DNA of 64,000 nt, taken from positions 372,001 to 436,000 of the forward strand of contig NZ_JAGTXB010000006.1 of NCBI RefSeq assembly GCF_018224885.1. The letters are read 5' to 3'. The position numbers were made by a program, and so were the translations under genes. The notes beneath the pieces were generated by a model, which made no database searches, was not told the origin of the DNA, and saw only the letters and a list, made by a program, of their open reading frames with translations. Source of the DNA: Chitinophaga hostae. Its GTDB lineage: Bacteria > Bacteroidota > Bacteroidia > Chitinophagales > Chitinophagaceae. Shown here piece after piece: positions 54,647-62,942 of this stretch (position 1 is its first letter; every line of letters starts with the position of its first letter).

Positions 54647-55498
54647 TTATTTAATGATCACTTCCGCATATACCGCAAAGTGGTCTGATGCATATCGTCC
54701 CTCCCAGGTTTCTGAAATGCTGGCATGTTTGAGTATATTGAATTTTCCTTTCAGAAAAATATAATCAATCGGTTCATTTTCCATTTCAGCAATATGCCAC
54801 CCGTTGAAAGTACCGGCAGGACCGAAATGTGGCGTTTGACTGATGGTTTTGCTATCCGTTAAATGCAACGGATCGTTTGAATTCACAATGAGCTGTATAG
54901 GCTCATCAGATGGAACCGCGTTAAAATCGCCGGTGATGATCGCCGGGGTATTACCTGCCAATGCATGTACCTGTTGCAATAACAGTTTAGCACTTTCCCT
55001 GCGGGCAATTTTCCCTTTGTGATCAAAGTGTGTATTGAAATGGAAGAATACTTTGTTGGTTTTTTTGTCCCTGAATTTACCCCAGGTAACAATACGGGTG
55101 CAGGCCCCATCCCAGCCTATATGACCAGCTACAGTGGGCGTTTCCGATAACCAGAAAGTTTGGCTGTTTAGTAATTGTAAGCGGGTGGTATCGTAAAATA
55201 TGGCAGAGAATTCTCCTTTTGTTTTCCCATCATCTCTTCCTACACCAATGGTTTTGTAAGCGGGTAAGCGTTGCTGTAATTCCTGCATCTGGTCATACAA
55301 CGCTTCCTGTACGCCAAGTGTATTGGCGCCATAAAACAGTACTGTTGACGCCACTTTGTCTTTACGGTGGGGCCAGGCATTCAAACTATCATCCGGGTTA
55401 TTATAACGGATATTGAATGTCATCACTTTCAACGGGATCTGCGCCGCAATGCTGCCCATCATCAGGCAGCAAAGACCTGACAGCCATAGTTTTCTCAT
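54647..55498 (-). CDS. Exported endonuclease/exonuclease/phosphatase (EEP) family protein
   Basis: A 283-residue protein with a signal peptide (cleavage near SIAAQ). EEP-fold signatures are LKVMTFNIRYNN (metal-binding Asn), LGVQEAL (catalytic Glu), IITGDFNAVPSDEP (Asp/Asn) and SDHFAVYAEV (catalytic Asp-His). Members cleave phosphodiesters or phosphomonoesters in nucleic acids, sphingomyelin or inositol phosphates; this exported form is likely to act on extracytoplasmic lipid or nucleotide phosphates. It is convergent with the lipoprotein gene. Confidence 0.87.
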   Translation of the reverse strand: MRKLWLSGLCCLMMGSIAAQIPLKVMTFNIRYNNPDDSLNAWPHRKDKVASTVLFYGANTLGVQEALYDQMQELQQRLPAYKTIGVGRDDGKTKGEFSAIFYDTTRLQLLNSQTFWLSETPTVAGHIGWDGACTRIVTWGKFRDKKTNKVFFHFNTHFDHKGKIARRESAKLLLQQVHALAGNTPAIITGDFNAVPSDEPIQLIVNSNDPLHLTDSKTISQTPHFGPAGTFNGWHIAEMENEPIDYIFLKGKFNILKHASISETWEGRYASDHFAVYAEVIIK

Positions 55499-55666
55499 AC
55501 CATATCAATTTTAGCGGGTAAAAATAACAACTGTAGCGATAAAATGGGAACCTTCCAGCACATTTTACGATTTCATCATCCCGTTCCGGAAATAAGGAGG
55601 GAAGACGGCATCGCGGAAATTCCGATGACATTTTCTTCAATGCTGAGAGGGGCGGGAGCGAATCTG

Positions 55667-56353
55667 TTAATGGGTATATTGATTCAACTGCAGGATCACA
55701 TCCGGGTCCGGGCAGTTTTGCAGGTATTTTTCTTTTTCGCTGTAGCGGCAAACGCCGGGGTAATCGCCCCGGAAGCCTTGCATATCTTCTATCAGCTGAA
55801 AGTGCAGGTGCGGAGGCCAGCCCCCATTTTCCGATGGTGTACCAAAATGTGCCAGTAACTGACCGGCGGCAACGGGCATGTTTTCGTATAAGCCCTGCAG
55901 GTTAGAAATGCTGAGATGACCATACAGCGTATAAAAAAGATGACCATCCAGCTGATGTTGCAAGATGATGGTGGCGCCGTAGTCGCCGAAATGATCATTG
56001 AAACGGAAGCTATGTACATGCGCGTTCAGGGGGGCATACAATTGGGTTCCGGCTTCGCCCCATACATCTGTACCGAGATGCAGCCGCCGCGGTTCTTCTC
56101 CGGCATCAAAATGCGGACTTACCGCGTAAATAGTGCGATGCTCCGCGTAACCACCTATACCCAGGCGGCAACCGCTTTGCAAAAGGGTGTTGTCGATATA
56201 CCTGCTGAACTTGTTGATATCCTGCAGAATAGTTTTAGTCAGCGTTGTATTGTTGGCAGTGAAATCCATTACCAGCAGGGATTCATGTACTCCTAAAAGC
56301 GGGATCACCGGCTTGAAGGTTGACTGATGCTTTCTTAAGACCTCCTGTAACAT
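55667..56353 (-). CDS. M23/LytM-type peptidase
   Basis: A 228-residue protein with the LytM zinc-peptidase core: RLHLGTDVWGEAGTQLYAP (HxxxD metal motif), a middle LYGHLS and GWPPHLHFQLI (HLHF, catalytic His plus metal His). It would cleave peptide crosslinks of peptidoglycan. I start at ATG 56353 (MLQEVLRKHQ); the open frame reaches 56491, but the extra N-terminus contains the 5' region of the divergent Lgt-like gene. No signal peptide is visible at this start, which is odd for a cell-wall enzyme, so it may be exported by another route or act on another substrate. Confidence 0.82.
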   Translation of the reverse strand: MLQEVLRKHQSTFKPVIPLLGVHESLLVMDFTANNTTLTKTILQDINKFSRYIDNTLLQSGCRLGIGGYAEHRTIYAVSPHFDAGEEPRRLHLGTDVWGEAGTQLYAPLNAHVHSFRFNDHFGDYGATIILQHQLDGHLFYTLYGHLSISNLQGLYENMPVAAGQLLAHFGTPSENGGWPPHLHFQLIEDMQGFRGDYPGVCRYSEKEKYLQNCPDPDVILQLNQYTH

Positions 56354-56417
56354 ATTTTTCGGGCTTGACTTTCGTCTAAATATAAATATTAATTTGTGGA
56401 TTAAATAATGATGTCCT

Positions 56418-57176
56418 TTGCAGTTCCCCGTATATATCAACTTGTTTTCCTTACACCTGCCGCTGCATGCGGTTACGGAAACCCTGGGCATGTTTATCGG
56501 ATTCCGCTACTTTCTGTACCTGCGGAAAAAACAAGGAGATGGTATCGTAAGCAGTAATCGCACATGGGCCATCATAGGAGCCATTTTTGGCGCATTGCTT
56601 GGCAGCCGCCTGCTGGGAACGCTGGAAAACCCGCCCGGGTTGTTGCATGCGGATAACCTGCTGTTATACATCTATCAAAATAAAACCATTGTAGGTGGTT
56701 TGCTGGGCGGCCTGGTTGGTGTAGAACTCATCAAAAAAGCCATAGGGGAGCGGCATTCTACCGGCGACCTGTTCGTATATCCACTCATATTGGCCATGAT
56801 CATAGGCCGGATAGGCTGTTTTAGCATGGGTATTTATGAAGAAACATACGGACTGCCCACCTCTTTACCCTGGGGCATGAACCTAGGCGATGGTTTACTA
56901 CGGCATCCGGTATCTCTCTACGAAATTATTTTTTTGATCCTGCTCTGGCAGATGCTGGCCTTTATCAGCCAGCGCCGGAACCTGGTTAATGGCGCCCGTT
57001 TCAAACTTTTCATGATCGCATACCTGCTGTTCCGTTTCCTGCTCGACTTTATTAAACCCGGTTACCGTTTTGCCTTCGGTATCGGATCTATACAGCTGGC
57101 ATGTATGGCAGGGCTGTGTTACTACTTACCTGTTATACTTTTTCCATCACGACTAATTCAAAAACAGTATGCCTGA
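56418..57176 (+). CDS. Lgt-like polytopic membrane protein lacking key Lgt residues
   Basis: A 252-residue integral membrane protein (about seven helices) that is recognisably related to prolipoprotein diacylglyceryl transferase: LGMFIGFRYFLYL, NKTIVGGLLGGLVG, MIIGRIGCFSMG and HPVSLYE match Lgt landmarks. However, the glycine-rich motif lacks the histidine of Lgt (V92 in TIVGG), and the Lgt signature GRIGNF reads GRIGCF, with C134 replacing the essential asparagine. It is therefore a paralogue with altered chemistry, not the housekeeping Lgt. The only start that includes the first helix is TTG 56418. It overlaps the radical SAM gene by 8 bp, so the two products probably work together. A role in handling glycerophospholipid is inferred. 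Confidence 0.78.
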   Translation: MQFPVYINLFSLHLPLHAVTETLGMFIGFRYFLYLRKKQGDGIVSSNRTWAIIGAIFGALLGSRLLGTLENPPGLLHADNLLLYIYQNKTIVGGLLGGLVGVELIKKAIGERHSTGDLFVYPLILAMIIGRIGCFSMGIYEETYGLPTSLPWGMNLGDGLLRHPVSLYEIIFLILLWQMLAFISQRRNLVNGARFKLFMIAYLLFRFLLDFIKPGYRFAFGIGSIQLACMAGLCYYLPVILFPSRLIQKQYA

Positions 57177-58578
57177 GAAGAACTACACCTACTACGATTT
57201 TACGCTGAGCATCTGCAGTACCTGCTTACGCCGGGTAGACGCCAAGGTGATATTTGAAGAAGGAAAAGTTTTCATGATCAAACATTGTCCGCATCACGGA
57301 AGGGAAAAAGTATTGATCGCTACAGATATTGATTACTACAAGAATACGCGCAACTATAACAAACCATCCGAAGCCCCGCAGAAAACCAATACCAGCACCC
57401 ATTACGGCTGCCCGTACGATTGCGGGTTGTGCGCGGATCATGAACAGCATTCCTGCTTAACGGTGATTGAAGTTACAGATCGATGTAACCTTACCTGTCC
57501 TACCTGTTATGCCATGTCGTCGCCTCATTATGGCCGCCATCGCACGTTGGAGGAAATAGAACAGATGCTGGATATTATCGTGGAAAATGAAGGACAACCG
57601 GATGTAGTACAACTCAGCGGTGGTGAACCTACCATACACCCACAGTTTTTTGAAATACTCGACATCGCCAAACGTAAGCCCATCCGCCACCTGATGATTA
57701 ATACCAATGGTGTGCGCATTGCAAAGGATAAAGAATTCACGGCCCGCCTGGCTACCTATATGCCCGACTTTGAAGTATACCTGCAGTTCGATTCGTTCCG
57801 GCCGGCGGCGCTAGAACGTATGCGGGGAAAGGATTTGACAGATGTACGTCAACAGGCCATTGATAACCTGAATGAGGTAAATCTTAGTACCACCCTGGTG
57901 GTAACCCTGCAAAAAGGAGTGAATGAAGATGAAATGGGCGCAATTATAGAATATGCGTTGAAGCAGCCCTGCGTTCGTGGCGTTACATTCCAGCCCGTGC
58001 AGGTGGCCGGCCGCACCGATGATTTCGATCCGGCTACCGATCGTATCACCTTAACGGAAGTACGGCAGCGTATCCTGGAACAATCGCCGATATGGAATGC
58101 CAATGATATTATCCCGGTACCGTGTAATCCGGATGCGTTGGCGATGGCTTATGCGTTGAAAATAGATGGGGCGGTATACCCGCTTACCCGTTATGTAGAT
58201 CCCGCGGTGCTCCTGAATAATTCCAAAAATACCATTGTGTACGAACAGGATGAAAGATTACATCAGCACATACTGAAAATATTCAGTACGGGTATTTCTA
58301 CGGATGCTGCTGTGAATGATATGCAGTCGCTGCTTTGCTGTTTACCGCAAGTGCAGGCTCCCGGTCTCGACTATACGAATCTTTTCCGCATTGTGATTAT
58401 GCGCTTTTTAGACGCATATGATTTCGATGTACGGGCTATCAAGAAATCGTGTGTGCACATTATCCACAAAGACGGCCGCATTATTCCTTTTGAAACCATG
58501 AATTTATTTTACAGGGATGACAAAGAAGCATACTTGAAAGAACTGCAGAAAGAACGCGAATTTGTTCCTATCATTTAA
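57169..58578 (+). CDS. Radical SAM enzyme of the MJ0619/Tes (tetraether synthase)-like type
   Basis: A 469-residue enzyme. It carries the radical-SAM cluster motif CNLTCPTC (C106, C110, C113) after IEVTDR, SGGEP for SAM binding, and three further cysteine groups before it: C16/C19, C40 (HCPHHG) and C81-x3-C85-x2-C88 (CPYDCGLC). The order ICxxC...HCPxHG...CPxDCGLCxxH...TDRCNLxCPxC is the pattern of the archaeal MJ0619/Tes family, which joins lipid tails by C-C bonds and holds a rubredoxin-like iron plus several iron-sulfur clusters. This enzyme may modify lipid alkyl chains (inference). It overlaps the Lgt-like gene by 8 bp and is followed 10 bp later by a small membrane protein gene. Confidence 0.82.
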   Translation: MPEKNYTYYDFTLSICSTCLRRVDAKVIFEEGKVFMIKHCPHHGREKVLIATDIDYYKNTRNYNKPSEAPQKTNTSTHYGCPYDCGLCADHEQHSCLTVIEVTDRCNLTCPTCYAMSSPHYGRHRTLEEIEQMLDIIVENEGQPDVVQLSGGEPTIHPQFFEILDIAKRKPIRHLMINTNGVRIAKDKEFTARLATYMPDFEVYLQFDSFRPAALERMRGKDLTDVRQQAIDNLNEVNLSTTLVVTLQKGVNEDEMGAIIEYALKQPCVRGVTFQPVQVAGRTDDFDPATDRITLTEVRQRILEQSPIWNANDIIPVPCNPDALAMAYALKIDGAVYPLTRYVDPAVLLNNSKNTIVYEQDERLHQHILKIFSTGISTDAAVNDMQSLLCCLPQVQAPGLDYTNLFRIVIMRFLDAYDFDVRAIKKSCVHIIHKDGRIIPFETMNLFYRDDKEAYLKELQKEREFVPII

Positions 58579-58588
58579 CTAATGCTGT

Positions 58589-58855
58589 ATGAGTAAATTT
58601 TTAAGAGATGTATTATTGTTCACTGGTATCCCTTTATTCATTCTGTTGCTGATTTGTTTGGGAGGCGATGAAGGTATCCTTGGCGCGATGATACTGGCGT
58701 TGGTGCTGGTAGGAGCCTACTTCATCCTGGGCCTCATACTCGTTATTGCCGGGCAGTCACATACCGGTAAAGTGATGCTGCTTTCTTCGGGAATTATTTT
58801 GCTGATCGGCTTATCTACCTGCGGAATTATTGCGAGTGGATTGAATTTTCATTAG
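58589..58855 (+). CDS. Small three-helix membrane protein, unknown function
   Basis: An 88-residue protein with three predicted membrane helices (about residues 8-25, 31-54 and 63-84), rich in Leu, Ile and Gly, with an acidic GGDEG loop. It has no family I can name. The start lies 10 bp after the radical SAM gene, so it is probably translated with the Lgt-like/radical SAM pair and may help to deliver or hold the lipid substrate. Confidence 0.68.
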   Translation: MSKFLRDVLLFTGIPLFILLLICLGGDEGILGAMILALVLVGAYFILGLILVIAGQSHTGKVMLLSSGIILLIGLSTCGIIASGLNFH

Positions 58856-58885
58856 CGGGTGCCCGCTCCTTTAAGGTCGGAAATA

Positions 58886-59764
58886 TCACCATTGTGATGG
58901 ATACCTTTGTTGCAAATTCCGGAACTCTTTAGGGGTTTTTCCCTGGAGGAGTTTAAATTGCCGGTTAAAATACGATACATTACTATAACCGCAGGCATAA
59001 CAGATCTCGGAAATGCTGTATTCTTTTTCCAGTAGGAGTTTGGTGGCATGCGTTATCCGCACCTCATTTACAAACTGTGAAAATGTTTTGCGTGTTCGTC
59101 GTTTAAAATACCTGCAAAAAGCGGCTTCATTCAGAAAAACCAGGGCTGCCGCCGACTTGCTGTTTACGGCGGTTTTAAAGTTTTCAATCACGTATTTGAA
59201 CACCAGCTCAATTTTAGATGCGTCGCTTTGATGATAATATATTTTTCCAGGTGTGTCATTCAATAGCAGCAAACGATCTTTTCGCTGGGCAGATAGTTGC
59301 TCCAGTAATTGCATGAGGTGAATAAACCCATGCATTTGTTTTTTTTCACGGAGCTGGAAAAATAATTCCTGCATCATTGCTGTGGGCGTAAGGAATTTTA
59401 TGCCGGCCAGTGCCTGCAGCAGCAGTTTCTTTACTTTTCGCAGTTCTGGTTTGTCAAAGAAATCTTTACCCATAAAATCTTCTGTAAACTGAACAACAAT
59501 GGCCTGGGCCATTTCACCGGTGTCGATAAATGATTTGTCATTATAAAAACAATGCCCAAACCCAGGCCCAAACAGGTAAATATCTCCCTCCCTAAAGTTC
59601 ATCACCTTGTTACCACCGTATATTTTTCCATAGCTTTTTACGATCAGAATTATCTCATATGCATGATGGAAATGAAAAGGTGCAGTAAATTGGGGCTGGC
59701 AATATTCCCTCGCAACAAAGCTATTGTTGGCGGATAGATGCAGCTGTTGATAAGCACTTTTCAT
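58886..59764 (-). CDS. AraC-family transcriptional regulator with cupin sensor
   Basis: A 292-residue regulator. The N-terminal half is an AraC-type cupin (FTAPFHFHHAYEIILIVKSYGKIYGGNKVMNFREGDIYLFGPG) and the last 100 residues form the double HTH (ITHATKLLLEKEYSISEICYACGYSNVSYFNRQFKLLQGKTPKEFR). I start at ATG 59764; the frame is open to 59884, but the added N-terminus overlaps the neighbouring promoter region. It is divergent from the PQQ dehydrogenase operon and is its likely regulator, presumably answering to a sugar or alcohol. Confidence 0.85.
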   Translation of the reverse strand: MKSAYQQLHLSANNSFVAREYCQPQFTAPFHFHHAYEIILIVKSYGKIYGGNKVMNFREGDIYLFGPGFGHCFYNDKSFIDTGEMAQAIVVQFTEDFMGKDFFDKPELRKVKKLLLQALAGIKFLTPTAMMQELFFQLREKKQMHGFIHLMQLLEQLSAQRKDRLLLLNDTPGKIYYHQSDASKIELVFKYVIENFKTAVNSKSAAALVFLNEAAFCRYFKRRTRKTFSQFVNEVRITHATKLLLEKEYSISEICYACGYSNVSYFNRQFKLLQGKTPKEFRNLQQRYPSQW

Positions 59765-59873
59765 ATACGCTGATTGATACGCTATTTTGGTATGTAGGAT
59801 GGATTTATGTAAAAATGTAAATATTGTATTAAGAATAGCAAATCCTGTTCTTTTATTCACTCCCGAAGTTAAA

Positions 59874-59881
59874 TAAGTTTG
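59874..59881 (+). promoter_or_regulatory. Putative -7 box of the PQQ dehydrogenase operon
   Basis: TAAGTTTG matches TAnnTTTG, 26 bp before the ATG at 59908. The 143-bp gap to the divergent AraC gene should contain the operator; no clear direct repeat was found by eye. Confidence 0.45.
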
Positions 59882-59907
59882 CAACTATAACATCCGATTC
59901 CGCTTTT

Positions 59908-62064
59908 ATGGGTGCACTAAAATTCCACGTTATTATTGCTTTTCTGGCCTGCCTGTTTGCATGTAACAACAGGGAGCCGTCTTTTACTACCTGGGAAGTG
60001 ACCGGTGGCAGCCGGATGAATAATCGCTACTCAGATCTCGCACAGATAGACACCACTAACGTGAGGCAGTTACAGGTAGCCTGGGTGTATCATACGGAAA
60101 GGAAAGATTCCTCGAGATTTGGGCCTATGGAATGTAATCCTGTTATCGTTAATGGGGTGTTATATGGCGTTTCTCCCAAGTTGAAATTGTTTGCGGTAGA
60201 TGCAGCCACAGGAGAGGAGAAATGGAGTTTTGATCCGGCAGATACAATGATGAATAAAACCTGGCACCGCAACAGTGTGAATATGAACCGGGGAGTGGCC
60301 TATTGGGAAGAAGGAACTGATAAACGCATTATATATACCGTTGGCCCGATTGTTTTTGCCGTGAACGCCATTACAGGAAAGCTCGTGTCTTCTTTCGGTA
60401 AAGATGGAGGAATAGATCTGAGGTATGAATTGGGAAGAGATAAACCGGAAGAAATGTTTATTGCGCCTACATCTCCGGTAATGGTGTATAAAAACCTGTT
60501 TTTTGTAAGTGGTTTGGTAGGTGAAAACACCCCCGGACACATTATGGCATTTGATGTTAAATCAGGAAAGCAACAATGGATTTTTCATACGATTCCCTAC
60601 CCCGGGGAACCTGGTTATGAAACATGGGACGATAAAAACGCTTACCGGGTAATGGGATCTACCAATGGCTGGGCTGGTTTTAGCCTGGATGAAAAGAGGG
60701 GTATCCTCTTTGCCGTAACAGGTAATCCATCAAATGACTTTTATGGCGGAGCAAGAATTGGTGCCGGTTTATACGGAAACTGCATCATTGCCTTTGATGC
60801 GGTAAGCGGGAAAAAAATATGGCATTATCAGCTCGTGCACCATGATGTATGGGACAGGGATTTGCCTACGCCGCCTGCTCTTATTACCATTGAGAGGAAT
60901 GGAAGGAAAATAGATGCAGTAGCACAAACAACCAAACAGGGTTTCCTGTTTGTATTTGAAAGGGCAACAGGTACACCTGTTTTCCCGATAGCAGAAATGC
61001 CATTTCCCACCAATACTACGTTAACAGGCGAAAAATTATGGGCAACCCAACCTGTACCTGCATTGCCAAAGCCGTTTACGCGGCAGTCTGTTACCGAAGC
61101 CGACCTGAATCATTTAGTCGGCGATACTGAATACCTGGAGTTGAAAACGAGGTTTAAAAGTTTACATGCCGGCACACCATTTACACCGCCTGCTGTGGAG
61201 GGTACGCTGGTATTTCCAGGTTATGATGGTGGCGGGGAGTGGGGTGGGCCTGCATTTGATCCCACCTCGGGTATATTATATGTAAATGCAAATGAAATGG
61301 CCTGGGTGCTGAATATGGTAAAAAATAAAATAACGTTGCCGGTGTCCACTACTAACATGGAGGCAGGCCAAACCATTTATCGCCGGTATTGCATGGGATG
61401 CCACGGTCCCGACAGGAAAGGTGGGGGCGATTATCCCTCTATAATAGGGGTGGAAAAAAAATACAACAAAAACAAGTTCCTGGAACTGGTAGTCGCCGGC
61501 AGAAGAATGATGCCCGGGTTTAATCAGCTGAGCAAAGCAGAGAAAGATGCGCTGGCCTCTTTTATACTGAACCTTCAGCAGGATCGGAAGGCTGTTTATA
61601 AAGGCAGCGAAAAGGAAGAAGCTCCGAAAACAGATCTGTATGGATTTACAGGCTATAATAAGTTTTTGACAAAAGAAGGGTACCCTGGTATAAAACCGCC
61701 ATGGGGTACATTGAGTGCCATAAACCTCAATACCGGTCAGTTTGAATGGCAGATTCCATTTGGAGAATTTAAAGAACTTACGGCTAAAGGTATTCCGGTT
61801 ACGGGCAGGGAGAATTACGGAGGGCCTGTAGTGACAGCCGGCGGTCTTATTTTTATCGGCGCCACTGCAGATGGTAAATTTCGTGCCATCAACAAAAGAA
61901 ACGGACAAATACTCTGGGAAACCGATTTGCCTGCTCCGGGTGTAGCTACGCCGGCAGTATACATGCTCCATGGAAAACAGTATGTTGTTATTGCCTGTGG
62001 AGGATCAAAATGGGGTGGGCAGCACAGTGATGCTTATATCGCTTTTGCATTGCCATCTCACTAA
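59908..62064 (+). CDS. PQQ-dependent dehydrogenase with inserted cytochrome c domain, lipoprotein
   Basis: A 718-residue quinoprotein with a lipobox (ACLFAC) and an eight-bladed PQQ propeller of the glucose/alcohol dehydrogenase type: VTGGSRMNNRYSDLAQIDTTNV, LKLFAVDAATGEEKWSFD, WGGPAFDPTSGILYVNANEM. A heme c site, CMGCH (C495, C498, H499), with a distal Met in RMMPGF, sits in residues about 480-565. About 150 residues of propeller sequence (LSAINLNTGQFEWQIPFGE, GGPVVTAGGLIFIGATADGKFRAI) follow it, so the cytochrome is inserted within the propeller. It oxidises sugars or alcohols in the periplasm and passes electrons to the respiratory chain through its own heme. The next gene starts 13 bp after its stop codon. 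Confidence 0.87.
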   Translation: MGALKFHVIIAFLACLFACNNREPSFTTWEVTGGSRMNNRYSDLAQIDTTNVRQLQVAWVYHTERKDSSRFGPMECNPVIVNGVLYGVSPKLKLFAVDAATGEEKWSFDPADTMMNKTWHRNSVNMNRGVAYWEEGTDKRIIYTVGPIVFAVNAITGKLVSSFGKDGGIDLRYELGRDKPEEMFIAPTSPVMVYKNLFFVSGLVGENTPGHIMAFDVKSGKQQWIFHTIPYPGEPGYETWDDKNAYRVMGSTNGWAGFSLDEKRGILFAVTGNPSNDFYGGARIGAGLYGNCIIAFDAVSGKKIWHYQLVHHDVWDRDLPTPPALITIERNGRKIDAVAQTTKQGFLFVFERATGTPVFPIAEMPFPTNTTLTGEKLWATQPVPALPKPFTRQSVTEADLNHLVGDTEYLELKTRFKSLHAGTPFTPPAVEGTLVFPGYDGGGEWGGPAFDPTSGILYVNANEMAWVLNMVKNKITLPVSTTNMEAGQTIYRRYCMGCHGPDRKGGGDYPSIIGVEKKYNKNKFLELVVAGRRMMPGFNQLSKAEKDALASFILNLQQDRKAVYKGSEKEEAPKTDLYGFTGYNKFLTKEGYPGIKPPWGTLSAINLNTGQFEWQIPFGEFKELTAKGIPVTGRENYGGPVVTAGGLIFIGATADGKFRAINKRNGQILWETDLPAPGVATPAVYMLHGKQYVVIACGGSKWGGQHSDAYIAFALPSH

Positions 62065-62077
62065 AAATATAATACGC

Positions 62078-62884
62078 ATGAGAAAAATTATTTACTGCTG
62101 TTTGCCCATTATCATCATTGGTATTGTTTGTTTAGGGAGAAGTACAGCAGTTACAGCTACCTGGAAGATAGGAATAGCGCTGTATTCCTTTCACCTGTTC
62201 CCTTTGGAAACAGCCCTTCAAAAAAGCGATAGCGCCGGATGTTACGATGTACAGGGCTTCGCCTGGCATAAGGTGGCAAAATATGATAAGCCGCTGGATG
62301 CACTATCTTCCGAAGAAATAAGGTCAGTCAGAAAAATGTTGGATGCAAAGGGTATAAAAATGACCTCTCTTTTTGTAGGTAATGCAGATAATGCGAAAGG
62401 GTGGACACAGCGCTTTTTGTTGGCTAAACAGTTAGGCGCACAAATCATCACATGTGAACCGGGCAAGGACCAATGGAATAGCATCGATAGCATTGCCGGC
62501 AGGTTTCATATGAGAGTGGCGATCCATGAGCACAAAAAAGGAGAAAGCATTTACTGGCATCCGGACTCCGTACTGGCTGCCATTAAAGGGCATGCGCAAA
62601 TGGGCGCCTGTGCTGATCTGGGACATTGGGCCCGCAGTGGACTGGATGTTGTAGGCTGTTTGAAAAAACTTGAAGGGCATATCCTGGAGGTTCATTTAAA
62701 AGATATCAATGATGCCGGAGAAGATGTAAATGTAGGAGAAGGAATCATTAATTATCCCGCTGTTATCCGGGAATTAAAACGGCAGCAATTCCGCGGAAGG
62801 ATTTATGTAGAATATGAACACGATTTTGAAAATAATGTGCCGGGTATTAAAAGTGAGATGGCAAATCTTGGCAGGATGAAATAA
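62078..62884 (+). CDS. Exported sugar phosphate isomerase/epimerase-like TIM barrel
   Basis: A 268-residue protein of the xylose-isomerase-like TIM barrel family (AP_endonuc_2, PF01261). ATG 62078 gives a signal peptide (IIYCCLPIIIIGIVCLG, cleavage near TAVTA); the frame opens earlier (61970), inside the dehydrogenase gene, and is not used. Metal-ligand motifs are CEPGK, AIHEHKK, ACADLGHWARSGLD, EVHLKDIND and YVEYEHDFENN. It sits 13 bp after the PQQ dehydrogenase and may process the oxidised sugar, so the pair forms a periplasmic sugar-oxidation unit (inference). Confidence 0.8.
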   Translation: MRKIIYCCLPIIIIGIVCLGRSTAVTATWKIGIALYSFHLFPLETALQKSDSAGCYDVQGFAWHKVAKYDKPLDALSSEEIRSVRKMLDAKGIKMTSLFVGNADNAKGWTQRFLLAKQLGAQIITCEPGKDQWNSIDSIAGRFHMRVAIHEHKKGESIYWHPDSVLAAIKGHAQMGACADLGHWARSGLDVVGCLKKLEGHILEVHLKDINDAGEDVNVGEGIINYPAVIRELKRQQFRGRIYVEYEHDFENNVPGIKSEMANLGRMK

Positions 62885-62885
62885 A

Positions 62886-62919
62886 AAGGGCCGATCTAAA
62901 TCACTTTAGATCAGCCCTT
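62886..62919. terminator. Hairpin between convergent genes
   Basis: 62886-62900 and 62905-62919 form a 15-bp stem with one mismatch and a 4-nt loop, with A-run and T-rich flanks. It lies between the isomerase-like gene and leuS. Confidence 0.75.
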
Positions 62920-62942
62920 GTATCTTTAAAACAACGTGCATA

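Noticed and set aside
56354..56491. Upstream extension of the M23 peptidase.
   Set aside because: It overlaps the coding start of the divergent Lgt-like gene and adds a non-homologous-looking peptide.
61970..62077. Upstream extension of the isomerase-like protein into the dehydrogenase gene.
   Set aside because: ATG 62078 gives a proper signal peptide; the extension is out of frame with a well-supported dehydrogenase end.
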